Assembly (NCBI GenBank): GCA_963070105.1
Contig: OY718806.1
Span: forward strand, 6,841,865-6,905,864
Length of the DNA: 64,000 bases
DNA from: Litomosoides sigmodontis
Taxonomy: Eukaryota > Nematoda > Chromadorea > Rhabditida > Onchocercidae
Direction: 5' to 3'
The notes beneath the pieces are model-generated. The model was not told the origin of the DNA. It saw nothing but the letters and a program-made list of their open reading frames with translations, and searched no databases. Numbering within the stretch: the first letter of the stretch is position 1; every line of letters starts with the position of its first letter. Of the stretch, positions 12,601 to 24,545 are shown piece after piece. Made by a program: the position numbers and the translations under genes.

Positions 12601-14985
12601 TTTTAAACTGCAGTTTTTTCCTTTTCTACAGGCAAACTTTTCGAACAGGATTCTTAGTATATGAAAATTATTATATGAAAAAGTCATTCCATTTTTGAAT
12701 ATGTTTCATCCCAATTTTAGGTCTGATTCGTGAGCCCGTTCTACAGGAGCGACGTGCTGAACATGCAAGGTTCCGTGAACAAGCTCATTTACTGATTGAA
12801 AAAATCGCCAAAAAGCGAATCAATGACTTTCCGAAAGATTTGACGAAAGTTTGTGCTGCCGATCTTTTTTTATGATAATGATAAATACCAGTTGTACTTT
12901 TGTCTGCGTGAGAATCATACTATGATTAGTAAGTATATTTTTCGTATTACAGGAAAAACTCTGGAAGTGGCACATCGTTGCTCATACCAAAGTTGTTTAC
13001 AGTGATAAAGAACTATTGCAACTAATACATCAACATCTGATCAAAAAGGGTCTGCTCAAAACAGCGGATAATTTAAAAGTTGAAGCTAGTTTACCTGATA
13101 TACCTGCAAGTCGCGTCTCTACACGTCTGCGTTCCATTGGTGCTTTGGTAATTTCTTCTCTTTCTACATTTAAACTCTGGTGATTCCTAACGTTTCATGA
13201 TCTGTGAATGGAATTTTTCAGCCAAAACGTTTTGAAAATACATTTTCTGATGTCAACAGCGATATTGTATCGGGAAAAACTTTAATTTTGAGTACCTTCG
13301 GTGGTAGCAGTCGACGTCGAAAAAGTGAAAAATCGACAGCCTCTATTATGTATAATTTTAAGCAAAATATCTAATACTGAAAGAATGTCTTTTGAAAAAA
13401 ATTATCAAATAACAGGCAAAAATGAGTATCTCATCTGAAGTTTTGGGTAAACAATTGATTAAGTTTGATTAGATTACATGAAATTGGTGATCTTTTTTTT
13501 TTCATCATGCTGCCCTTTTGTTCCTTATGGGTTTCTCACAAGTGATATCTTACCACCAAATAGTCGATGTATGTTTAAATATCTTGTTGAAGGGCAGAAT
13601 ACGTACCAGTTAATGAACAGCGAGACCATTCAGCCTTAACCATGACACCTTCCTCAAAATCAACGAAGGTGTTGAGCATCACTGGACGTAAATTTTACTC
13701 AAAATTTATTTTAGAAAATAATATTTATTCATAAGTTGGCGTGTTGGGGTAATACTTGCTAAGTACTGGGTTTTTCATAATTTTAAAGAAATAATTACTG
13801 TCGTAAATTTTTTTGCTCCTCATCATTTACTGTACGATTTCATCTTTTTTTTCTTGTTTTTTGCTTTTTTAGGGCGTCATTTTGATGGGAGTCCACCAGG
13901 GACGTCTTTTATAAGCAGCTGTTCGTCAGACCTTAGAAAACTGGAAGTTACGGGCAGCAGTGAAAGTGTCACGAATCCTCACTTGCCGTCGACTATGCCA
14001 GTTCCGCCGAAAGATCTTGACGAAATTGTCACAGATTTTTTCAGGTATCCATTTAGCTTAGTTTAATCCCCAAATTACGAAGCAAGAGTTTTGGAATAAA
14101 CTCTAATGTTGAAATTTTCCAGAAAACAGCATTCGACGTGTTGTAATCCGGTATCCACCTGTCCTCCCTTCTCACTCTACTAGTACGTTGCACTAAAATT
14201 CATTCATGTAATTTTTCAGAACATTCCAAAATGTTTGATTTTTTAGCTGAAAACTGTTTATCTTTTTAATTAAAGAATTCCGAGAAGACATGTCTAATAT
14301 TTTCATTGCAGTCCGCATCACTGCCCAGAACCACGGCGTAAACGTTTTGCTCCAAAAAATATTGCCAATCGATTTCTAAGACGTCCGGTAAATTGTTTCA
14401 CTTAAATCATCATGAAATGAACTGAGCAAATAAAATTTGATTTAAATGTCGAAGACGTTTTTATTATTTTTCATAACATTGGACTTGCTTGTTTCAAACC
14501 ATGTTTGTTAGGTTTCTTCAGTTCTCTCTATTAGTGCTTTTAATCGGTCTGTAAAATCTAGTTCGCAAATGTAAAAGAAAGATTCCATTTCAGTTAATTT
14601 CGACTGCCTGGAATCGCGAAAGATTCAGGGAGGACATTCGATTTGCTTTCAGTCGCTTTCGTCCAGTACGATCATTTACAGAAAGCGAGGAAACATTTAC
14701 TTGCTGTAGTTTTTCGGTAATTTTTCAAAATTGCAGGAAGTTGATTTTATTTTCTTATTTACTATTGCAAAATAAATGTTTATTATAAATTCTTGCAGTT
14801 TTTTTGCAGATTTTTTTTACTGTTTTTTTTAGATTGATGATGAACACATACTATTGGGTTCTTATGCGGGCGCTTTGAATTGGTTTAATATACGTACCGG
14901 TGCCGAGGAATCAAATACCGAGTGCCATCATAGTGCAATTACTGGTATCGAACAGTCAAAAGTAGCTCACTTTACTTTTTCCCTT

Positions 14986-15054
<69 letters not shown>

Positions 15055-18000
15055 CGTAATTTTTGGCTATTATTACCAAATTCTTTGAGGATGGTTCGTT
15101 ACTGCTTACTTCATCAGCTTTTGTGAAACCGCTTTCTTCGCTCTGGCGTATTGGTGAAACTCAGGAACATATGATCAATTTTCCCGACGAATATTTTGTT
15201 GAGTTCAATAAAACAGTTCAAGATCGTATCATTGGAACGCAGGGGAGTAAAGCAACGGTATTTTTTTGGTTTAGCATTTTGCTTACCTTAGAAAAACCGT
15301 GACCTTTTCAATTACAAAAATTATTAACAATGACGGATTGGCCGAATCCCTCTCATACTCCATAACTAAACTAACTTCAGATTTATGATACGGAAAGTGG
15401 TCGAGCTGTGGTTCGTCTTTTTGATGACACTTTAGCAAATAATTATACTCGTAACAAGTTAGTTCATTATTTATTTAAAAATAGTATTGGACACTGCTAT
15501 AAAGAGTTAAAGGAGTATATGTGATATATTCTCAAAACAGCTGGCATCAATTCTATGATTTTTTACCAAAAATATGTTAATTATATAGAGCTTTATTACC
15601 ACTCTAACCTGAACTAATCCCTTACCATCGTCGAATGTTCGTTGAGTATCAATAATTTCTGCGCACTGAAAATAGGTCAACAAATGTTTGGGTATAACTT
15701 AATTGATCATAAGTGCTCCACTTTAACCGTTCTAAATAAGTGTTAATTACAACACAATGTGACGTTGAAATTGGATATTCCAAGACTGCATGAGTTCACC
15801 GTTCGAAAGCATAGCTCACTAGTAGTAAGTTTCTGTATGGCTGCGTAATGTATTGAATGTTTAATTGAGTTAAATATTTAGAGCTACATTTGACCCAAGA
15901 GACGAATTAGTATTAAATGATGGTATATTATGGGATCCGAGAATGGGAGTAAAAATGGTGCACAAGTTCGACAAAATGAATAGTGTAAATTGTGGTATAT
16001 TCCATCCCCGTGGAAATGAAGTTATCATCAATTCTGAAGTGGTTCGTTTGTTTTTCGTTTTTTCACTTTCAATAATATAGGCATTTACTTCTTTATCGCC
16101 ATTACTCTTTCTTACTTTGATTCGTTGTGTTTAAATTTAATAATATGGTCGGCTTTCCTACCACGGTCATTTTATTTTAAAGCCAGCCGTTTTACAATAC
16201 AAATTCCTGTCAGATATTACACGGTAATATTTTGCTTCCAAATTATTCCATGTGCTCATATGTACATTGGTTTCATCCTCATTCTGAATGCGTCATTTTA
16301 AACTTGGAGAACTTTAAATATTGGTCGTGTGAAATTTGAAGCAACAGAACCCTTTTTTTGGTCTGCGTAAATTAAAACTGCGCTAATGCAATGATGAAAT
16401 TTTCAGTGGGATGTGCGTAACTTCAAGTTGCTTCGTAGTCTTGGTGCGCTCGATCAATGTAAAATTGTATTTAGCGGTGGCACAGATGCTATTTACGGAT
16501 GTATGTTATTTTCCTTTTCTGGAATTTTCTTTTCTGGAAAATCAATTTTAGTCATGAGCATGGTTACTTCGATGTTTATAAACGAGTTAATCTTTATATG
16601 CTAATGTGATTCGGCAGATGTAAGTACAATTCATAGAATAAATTTTTCCAGCAGTTTATTTGGATGTAGAAGAAATAGATGATCGCTTTCGTCAAACATT
16701 TTCTTGTTCGTTTCGAACTTTCGATTCTACTACTTACAAGGTAGAATTACAAATTGTAGTAGGCTTTACGTGCTACTTGTTTGCTGAAGATATCTCTAGT
16801 CCAATCTATCGGAATGAGTTGGGAAGTGGTAGACTGGTATTTTTTTTCTGTTTATCTGTATTCCACCAAGTAATTTTACACTTCGGAATCATTAATGGGT
16901 GTGATTTCTTGCAGGTAATTACAACAGTGGACACAAAACGAGCTTTATTCGATTTCTGTGCTGATCATAACGACCAGTACATGGCTTTGATTGAAGCACA
17001 TGGGAATGCAGAGGATTTGTTGGAGTTGCGAGAAAATGTCTGCCGTCTCTACGAAGTTGGGAAGCGCCGTGAAGCAGAAGAGTGTGATGATGAGCAGGTA
17101 TATTTTTTTGTGTATTTCTGCGAAGGACAAAATGATATGAATTCTTTCATGAATCTGTATTTTCCATTCCTTCAACATGTGCAACTGAAAAACTATCAAG
17201 TGTTACGAAGTTTGCATACGACTAACTGGGTAACCTGGCCAAACATCTTAGTGTCTTAGCCCTTATCTAAAAGCTTTTTAATTTAGTTAATGTCCTTTTT
17301 TAATTAGTTCATATGGATTAAGTGAGAAATCCCAACTAAAAAAGGAATTTGAAGGAAGAAACAGGAGACGATAATGGAGATGATGATATGGGTTCATCTA
17401 GTGAAATGGATACGTCGCTTGGAGATACGACTGCAACGGATTCTTCGTCGGAAGAGAATTCGGATGAAGGAAGTGGTGAATCTCTATATGAATCGACACA
17501 CAGTCTCAGTAGCAGTTTGACTGATGAGGATGAACAGGTTTGGATTAAGTTAGACAATTAATGACTGAGTGTGTCATGTGTTTACAATTTCTGGTAGTGT
17601 TCATGTGGATTAAATGGAGGGTCCCAACCAAAAAAGGAAAGCATCAGCCGTGTAGAAATTAGCGAAACTAGTTTCTCAGATAAGCTTGAGGTTCTGCAGG
17701 GAGAATGGATGAATTTCTAAACTTACTTTCAGTGGGCAGATGATGACCACATCTCGGAAAACGGCGGAGATTCAGAACAAAGTAATGACGTCGTTTTACG
17801 GATTGGCGATCGTGAGGCCCTAAACATCGTTTTTGACCCGGGCACAAATCGACGTGACATTCGTTTACGTATGTTCTCATTAATATATAAATGATAAAAA
17901 TGTGCTGTTGGAAATCCCGTTTCCAGCAAGCTGAATTTGCACATGAATTAAACGAAAAGTTTTGGTAATCTACATTCCAATTTTGACAAATTTTAAACTT

Positions 18001-18202
18001 ATGAAAAGTTCGGAAAGTTTACAACGAAATGGTAAATACTTTTCAAGTGCAAGCGCTGGCAGTGGATTCAGATAGCGATACAGAAGTGGATGCTAGCTAC
18101 AATCCTGACGAGGATTCAGCAAATTCCGATGCACATCCAGGCTCTAGCTCAATAGTTCTGAATCCGGTACTTCGAAGGCAGCGAAGAGCTGAACGGGAAT
18201 AG
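6676..18202 (+). CDS. dcaf-1: DCAF1 / VprBP, CRL4 substrate receptor
   Basis: DCAF1 docks on DDB1 and recruits substrates to the CUL4 ubiquitin ligase in the nucleus. Exons: 6676-6830, 6965-7145, 7301-7405, 7558-7743, 7834-7980, 8325-8452, 8540-8615, 8811-8984, 9181-9282, 9428-9627, 9884-10022, 10307-10413, 10549-10669, 10768-10962, 11210-11301, 11424-11526, 11795-11974, 12442-12595, 12721-12848, 12953-13147, 13222-13324, 13873-14044, 14123-14182, 14312-14387, 14594-14716, 14833-14961, 15090-15257, 15381-15457, 15882-16041, 16407-16500, 16652-16740, 16915-17097, 17355-17537, 17733-17868, 18009-18202. All phases agree: 1604 residues (human protein about 1507). Family blocks appear in order: armadillo-like N-terminal half, LisH motif (about 907-938), zinc-ligand-like CPEP segment, WD40 region from about 1110. 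Both WDxR DDB1-contact motifs are intact (WDPR 1276-1279, WDVR 1313-1316). An acidic Ser/Asp/Glu tail follows from about 1430. Least certain junctions: 13324/13873, 17097/17355 and the last two exons. Confidence 0.96.
14989..15049. repeat. (TA)n microsatellite in a dcaf-1 intron
   Basis: A pure TA run of about 60 bases fills the middle of the 128-base intron between the WD40-coding exons ending at 14961 and starting at 15090. The intron acceptor (TTCTTTGAG) is weak, so repeat length could matter for splicing. Confidence 0.95.
17306..17639. repeat. Imperfect 40-bp direct repeat in two successive dcaf-1 introns
   Basis: The segment 17306-17347 (GTTCATATGGATTAAGTGAG, then AAATCCCAACTAAAAAAGGAA) recurs with several substitutions at about 17597-17639. 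One copy lies just before the acidic-tail exon at 17355-17537 and the other just after it. They may be scars of a local duplication around that exon. Confidence 0.7.
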
Positions 18203-19277
18203 TCACTGTTAGTAGTAATTAAGGGGTTTTGAAGTCTGTGTGACTGATTTGGCAGTGTTAGCTTTGCTGAAAACGATTGAGTTCGATTTCGTGCACGTGT
18301 GTGTTGTACTTGTATGTTGCTTATTTTTTTCCAGTGATGCTTGCTCGTTATATTTTTTTCTGGACAAAACTACCTCTAGCCCTCAATTTTTGTACCACAT
18401 TCTCAGTTGCCACTGTTATATCACATGCCAACATGCAGTCTTACATTTTTCATTCTGTACTGTTAATTTCAGTTGTAGTGTATCTGGTGTGTCTACATTT
18501 CCATTTGATAGATTCTGTGATTGACAAGTATGGGGCCATTGTACAGTTGGCATAGCAAAACGAAAGTGTACCTACTTCTAACAATCATTAAGAATGCAGA
18601 GAACCCACTTTGAAGTTTTGAGGCATATGCGTTTTTAAGCATATGTATTTTTCCAGAGTTCTTTAACTTGTGATCGTATACTTGTCTTTTTCTAATGTGT
18701 CGGCAGTTCTATGCAGCAACATGTGTCATTTACTTTTGACTGATTAAACACGGTGAAAATTTTAAATATTGTATCCAGTAAAGCACACTGATGAAATATT
18801 TTATATGGTATGAAACCAGAAGTGGAAGAGAATCCTGAAAGTAGCCATCAAGTCATGCAGTTTTTTAAACTTGATGGGGTTGTAGGAATTATAATCACAC
18901 TTAGAAATGATTTTCGCAAGCACGTGCTCGACGACTTAGGCATTAGGAACTTCGGGAACTGTAGAAGAGGAAATCCCTACAGTATTTTCCACGGTAATGC
19001 TGCATTTGCAATATAGTGGAGCGAAATTAATTTAGATTGATTTTTGTTCACGCAGATTGCAGTTTGGAATAGGAAAAGAAGGATGGGGTATACCTTCACA
19101 GCACCCCGTTTAAGTCAACCGAATCATAAAAATATAATTGCGAACGCGCTGGTGTTGCTTCTTTGAAGAGTTAGGAAAAATGACAAGAACTTACAGATTT
19201 GATGGTGAGTTAAACACAATGCAAAGTGCTCACTGATATAAAATAATCCTAATACGATAAAAGTTTCCCAAACCCTA
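18203..19277. other. Convergent intergenic region, dcaf-1 / tbc1d22
   Basis: About 1.1 kb lies between the stop codons of two convergent genes. It should hold both 3'UTRs. An ATTAAA at about 18743 could serve dcaf-1. I see no gene here; open frames of 60-95 codons overlap each other and have no family likeness. Confidence 0.6.
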
Positions 19278-22200
19278 TTACATATTCACATCGTGTGCCA
19301 AGTGATTCTTCGCGCCATCAAAAAGTGCCATCAAAGAAAAGGCATCCGCTGTTAATTCACATATTTGCTGGTCCCCCCAGCTATGCGTCGGAAGATTTTG
19401 CAACAGTAACATTATCCCCTGTAACTTACGACTCTGTATAAACACATAATCCATTGTTTTCAAGATGCATAAGATTTTCGAGAAACCTGAAAATCCTTTT
19501 CTGCCTGTAATTGCTTAGACCACATTCGAAGGAAAGCTGCACATACATATCCATGAAACTGCGAAAAACCATTCTTTTCACTCTGAAACAATCTAAACAT
19601 TGGAAGCTAAAATTTCAAAACTTTCGCAAACCTAACCAGAATAAATTGCTGATTTATTAAACTGTAAGAAATTTCATTACATTCACCAGCAAGCATTTTT
19701 TACGAAGCCTACACAAAACATGCAGTAGAACAACATGCTGCTGCAATTAATAAAATTAACTAGAAGTCATTCACAACTAATAGAAAACCCACCAGGAAAG
19801 TATCCCAAAGACGAATTGTAGCTCGCAAAGGAATTTCTCTCATAAGAACATTATTCATCCAGCGAAAAGCAAATTGCAAGTACTCAACACCATGAGCTTC
19901 CAAATGACGATGAAGTTGCTCTAAAAGCAAAGATGATGCCATATTTCATTCAAAAATATTTAAATCTAAACGACTAGTATATCATGCAGATCAACTTACT
20001 GTCAACACGACTCATCAGATGTCGTAATTGCGATACTTTACGCTGAATACCTGGCTGTGCAAATGTATAATTATCTTGGATTGTATCCAACAATGCTGTT
20101 ACGCACCAAAAACTATCTGCTTCAACGATTTCAATTTGTTCTCGTGGTAATTGACTTACATCGTATGTGCCAACTTCCGTATCTAAAACTAGTTTTCTTA
20201 CCCTTAGCTATTTATTTCGTATGAAATTTCATTTCTGGATAATAGTGAATTAGAGAATAAATTAACCATCAGATATAAATTCTGAGAGGAAAACAACAAA
20301 GAACGGTGTGACAAGATCGTTGATGCCCTGCACATAACCACTTGCTGGATGGCGAATAGCCCAGATAAACAAAATATGTTCAAACATCTGCAAGCAGTAA
20401 ACATGATCAATTCGGAAGAGTTAGAAAGGGTATCGAAATCTAGAACATTTATAGCATACCTCCTGCACTACTTTTTGCTGGAAAAGCGGTATCAGGGGAC
20501 ACATACGTGGAATATCAATGTGTATCTGCAAATTAATTCATTATTCCATTTCTAAAACATTTTTTGCAAAACTGAAAACAATGAACTAGATTATTCTACA
20601 AACCTGTCTAAAAGTATCCTGATGTTGTTCGTCATATCGAGTATGGAAATATTGCTCCACATAACGCCAGTACTCTTCTCTTTTTCTCGTAAGCGTTACT
20701 TCACGACGCTCAAAATTCGTTGGAAGATAACCCTAATTGAAAAAAAAAAGCATTAAGCGAGTAAAAAACTCAACATGCAAATGATAGTTGTGACAGTTGT
20801 GCTCTTTGTCCAATCTAAATAACAAACATAAAATTGAATAAAAATTCGGTGAAAAGGAAAACAGGAAAATAGGAATTGAAGTAGAATAGTGAGCACCAAT
20901 ATACCAGTAATATTCTCCAAATCGTTGGTCGTAATTTATGAGGTATGCCCATCCAACAGTCCTTACGTAACTGTTCTAAATCAATATCTACGATTTTCAA
21001 AGACTGTGTACCATTCTTCGGGCTTAACGATGGACTTGTGTGAACACCAAGCTGGGCGCGTAACCGATCAAAGCGAGCATGGTCACGCTGAAGAGCTGTA
21101 AGAAAGTCATAAATTTTGGAAATAAAGAATTGTTTTGCTATATGCCAATCGCGTACAACATTATAACCAAACCATAACTACTGAAAATAAATGAATGTAC
21201 TAGTCCTTTTTTGTTATCTTACTCTATAATTATACATAAAATTACACAAGTAGTAACCTAAAGCATGTCCTCGAGCCGCCGGTGAATCATGTGGAAACAT
21301 CGAGCCACCTGTTATTGATGGTGTTCTTCCGTACTCAACCGATATCTGCAGTTTCCAACACATAAACTATAAGATCTGATCTTCGTTATTTTTATCTTAA
21401 CTCAATCTACGAGTCAATTCTACCTTGGTATCTAATTAGGTTCACGTCCACCTATTCCGGCACCGCTATTCCTTTGCATAAATTCAACATAAATCTCAAC
21501 CTATGCTCGCGTTTTCTAAAAGCAGTAGCCCAAGCTTTTAAAAATCAAAAATACTCACTTCGGGTAGCCGTGGATATAAATTTATAGACAGATGCACTCC
21601 ACCGCTCCCCGTTGGCACGGCCGTTCCAGGTAGTGGTTCTCAAATTTTACATATACAATTTATAATTTTTTTGGCTAAAAAGAATAAAGTGGCATGCACC
21701 AAACTTCAATTTAAAAAGATACAATGTCGTTTACCTTTCTGAATAGCCAAACGTTGCATAGCCTGTATTTTGCTGTTTCTCGAAGGAATTGGATTAACTG
21801 GTGGCATGATCAGGTCACGTGCTACCAGGCTAGCGTGTCTTTCGAGGACTTTTGCGGCACTTGTACAAGCAGCTCGTTCATCTAATGTTACTGACACATC
21901 CCAAGCATCCGATACACTATAAAATTTGCTACCTTTATTTCGCTGTATCCATTCGTTGAAACTTCTCAAAGATTTACTTTTTCTACAACTCACTATTCAG
22001 AGAAAGTAATATGACACTACAACAGGTGCTTCGCTAATATCAGTAATCAGGAATTAAGTTAAATAAATCTTTCTAACAAAAACTGATACACTTTCTCCTT
22101 CAAATCTCATGAATTACCTCAACAGTCTCTACATTAATGACCCAAAACCGAAACTGATTGACTTCGCGGTTTATGGATGGATGATCTATTACTAAGAGAG

Positions 22201-22710
22201 TCATTTATTCAACTCAAAGCTTGTAAATTACATTATAAAAAGTAGTACACAAAAATAAGCATATTGAATCATCCATCCACAACAGACCTATATATAAAGC
22301 ATCTAGATATACTTCACTTATATTAACAACACAAAGCTGTTCCAAATCAACAATGCATTTATTCATGTCTTCAAATGAATCTCCTACAATTCACTGAACA
22401 ATCGTGAACATATTAAAGACGAACCTTTCCACATAACTTTGGAACTTCGCCCCAGAATTTGAATGCTGATTACTGGCACTGTCAAATCGGCTAACATCAT
22501 TCGCAAATTCCTCGTGCTGCGTTAATGGAGGGTATTGAGCACCGTAAACAGGCCTTACGCTATAACAAACACGCTTGACAATTAGTAATGAAATGTGAAA
22601 TATAATGAATCTAAATCAACTGCATGGCTTTCATAGTGTAAAGCAGAAGAAGTGAGACATCGATCAAACCTTCCGGGTATTGCCGACTGTTGAATCCAAT
22701 TATGGCTCAT
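19278..22710 (-). CDS. TBC1D22-type Rab GTPase-activating protein
   Basis: TBC-domain proteins stimulate GTP hydrolysis by Rab GTPases; vertebrate TBC1D22A/B are Golgi-associated. Minus-strand exons: 22710-22670, 22559-22425, 21982-21735, 21638-21559, 21345-21258, 21095-20905, 20732-20604, 20525-20460, 20387-20267, 20182-20000, 19920-19793, 19582-19487, 19418-19278. All phases agree: 548 residues (human paralogues just over 500). The N-terminus keeps the family's short PGS..PVYGAQYPP block (near residues 13-24). The TBC domain runs from about 244 (CWMGIPHKLRP) to about 480. The dual-finger catalytic residues are present: IHIDIPR with Arg311, and GYVQG with Gln346, so it should be an active GAP. 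Other hallmarks are IWAIRHPASG, DSFWC, DNYTFAQPG, EYLQFAFRWMNN and RLWDT. The final exon ends the domain with LLLQNLPTHSWG and has a short tail. The ATG at 22710 is the first in frame. Confidence 0.95.
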
Positions 22711-23928
22711 GGTCTTAGTTCACTTCCATCTTGTAAGATTGCACATTTCCTTGCATCGCAGCAACATTTAAAAAGTAACGCCCTCAAACAAGAACGAACC
22801 GAAATATGGTAAGTAAAGCACTACAACGCACTATGCCAGTACGGACAATAACACACTATTCCGCCGCTCTTACAACTAACTACCTCAGTCGTTTTCGGAA
22901 ATCACTCTGGCCCGTTAAATTGGAGTGCCCTCTCGCCACATTGATGTGAAGAAATGTTATGGCGAGATTCAGGAAGGTGGTAGGAAGTTTTCAGGATACT
23001 CCGACTCCGGTAATCTCGATGAGAGAGGGATGATGCGTAATTGGTTGACGTAACAATTTTTTTACTGCATATGGAGTCTGATTTAAATCTACGATCGGAT
23101 AGCGATTCTGTAATTGCAATTGTGTTGAACTAAGTAGTATGAAATGGAGCTTCAATGAATAAGTTGGATTTTTATCGCTTAAAAATGGACTCTAAAAATG
23201 GACTAAAATGGACTAAAAATGGACTAAAATGCACTCTTTAAATAGAACCCTACGTAAGGAACATAACATATTTTAAGGTGATTTACCACAATTTTAAATC
23301 TGTGAGAGCTGCATAAAGTTTTGTTGGTTTAATATGATTAAGGCATTGTATAAAGTTGCCACCATGAGAGTAATGAAATCAACTAGTTCGTACTTATGTT
23401 ATGCTATTGATTTTTCTTTGGTGTTTTTTTTTAAAACTAGCAGTCTAGACCGACTTGATTTCTTCATTTTCTCAAATATTAAAAAGTCATTTGCGGCGCT
23501 GAATATCGGAGAATCTTCCTTGAATTCAAATTAATTTGTCCTATGTGCTTGAAAATGAAAATTTCCTAAATAATTTGGCAGTACTGGGAAAAAAGGAAGA
23601 AGCAGGGAGCAGTCCAGTATCGATCTGTCCAGACAGAAGGTCATGAATGTTCAATGTTCAGAATATGACTAGAAATAACGATAAATCGTATAGGCGCAGA
23701 AAAGCCTTTCAACACGCATGAAAGAGACGTGTGGAAAGAACCCTGTTTTTAGCTTTATTTATTATGAAGTTTTTGGTGCTAAACGCTTTTCCGTTAATCT
23801 GCTTTACTGCAAACTGATTCCTATTAATTCCCATTTGCTCTTGCTCAGGTTATATATCTAAGACGGTTTTGTCCTTCCTGTTACACTTTTCTTCTGAAAT
23901 CGGGCAATGGAACAAATGTATTTACAAT
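22711..23928. other. Noncoding region upstream of tbc1d22
   Basis: No gene is supported. It holds a short minisatellite at about 23177-23230 built from an ATGGACTAAAA-like 11-bp unit. The tbc1d22 promoter should be within the first few hundred bases. Confidence 0.5.
23177..23230. repeat. 11-bp minisatellite (ATGGACTAAAA-like)
   Basis: About five imperfect head-to-tail copies of AAAATGGACT(C/A)A occur, with unit length alternating by one base. Confidence 0.85.
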
Positions 23929-24129
23929 TTACGTATCGCTCCATTCCAGCATTTCTGTACTTTTCATTGCTTGAAATAGTACGCTAGAAGGTACATGAGG
24001 AAGACGATAAACTCTTAAACATTTGCTTTTTTTTTTCATATCAAATTTCATGACAGGTTTTTTCATTCTTTTAATCAAGCCCGAAGGCATTAAATCCACC
24101 GTTGACCAACTTATATAGGGATTGGCCAT
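23929..24129 (-). CDS. Candidate small single-exon gene, 66 residues, unrecognised
   Basis: An ATG-to-stop frame encodes a Lys/Arg/Met-rich protein (starts MANPYISWSTVDLMPSGLIK, ends EMLEWSDT) whose composition is unlike the Phe/Leu/Ser/Ile-rich chance frames around it. About 40 bases upstream on the minus strand is TGTTCTGTCGCAG, a good candidate trans-splice acceptor. There is no signal peptide and no recognised domain. It could also be one exon of a larger minus-strand gene, or chance. Confidence 0.3.
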   Translation of the reverse strand: MANPYISWSTVDLMPSGLIKRMKKPVMKFDMKKKSKCLRVYRLPHVPSSVLFQAMKSTEMLEWSDT

Positions 24130-24522
24130 TGTTTACTCGAAATCATCTTTTAGTAGGTAACTGCGACAGAACACGTGATTTTTTTATATTTTTTTTAATT
24201 TTATAAAACCATTGAACATATATGATTATCCTTTTGAATGATAAATGCAACGTCTTTTGAATCAGCAGAGCCACGGTTTTACTTCAGATTTTAAAGCTGC
24301 ACCTTGAGCTTTAAACGAGCGGCTCATGAGTACTCACAAAGAGCACAGGATAAAGACATCGTAGGCTTTGGAGCTTTAAACAGATGTTACATATACTCTT
24401 GACCGTGTAAGTCTATTATCACACCACAAAAATGCTGCTTGTTTCATATTTTTATAATGTCGTTTTGGGAGGCGCAACTCCGTCAAGTGCTTATACAAAA
24501 CATTGCAATAACAGTGTGTGTG

Positions 24523-24545
24523 AACACACACACACACACACACAT
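24523..24545. repeat. (CA)n microsatellite
   Basis: A short CA dinucleotide run of about 11 units. The overlapping open frame reads His-Thr repeats, an artefact. Confidence 0.9.

Noticed and set aside
16660..17259. Continuous 199-codon frame across the dcaf-1 WD40 end
   Set aside because: It reads through a stop-free intron (16741-16914) and past the donor at 17098. The spliced reading matches the family and the inserted residues do not.
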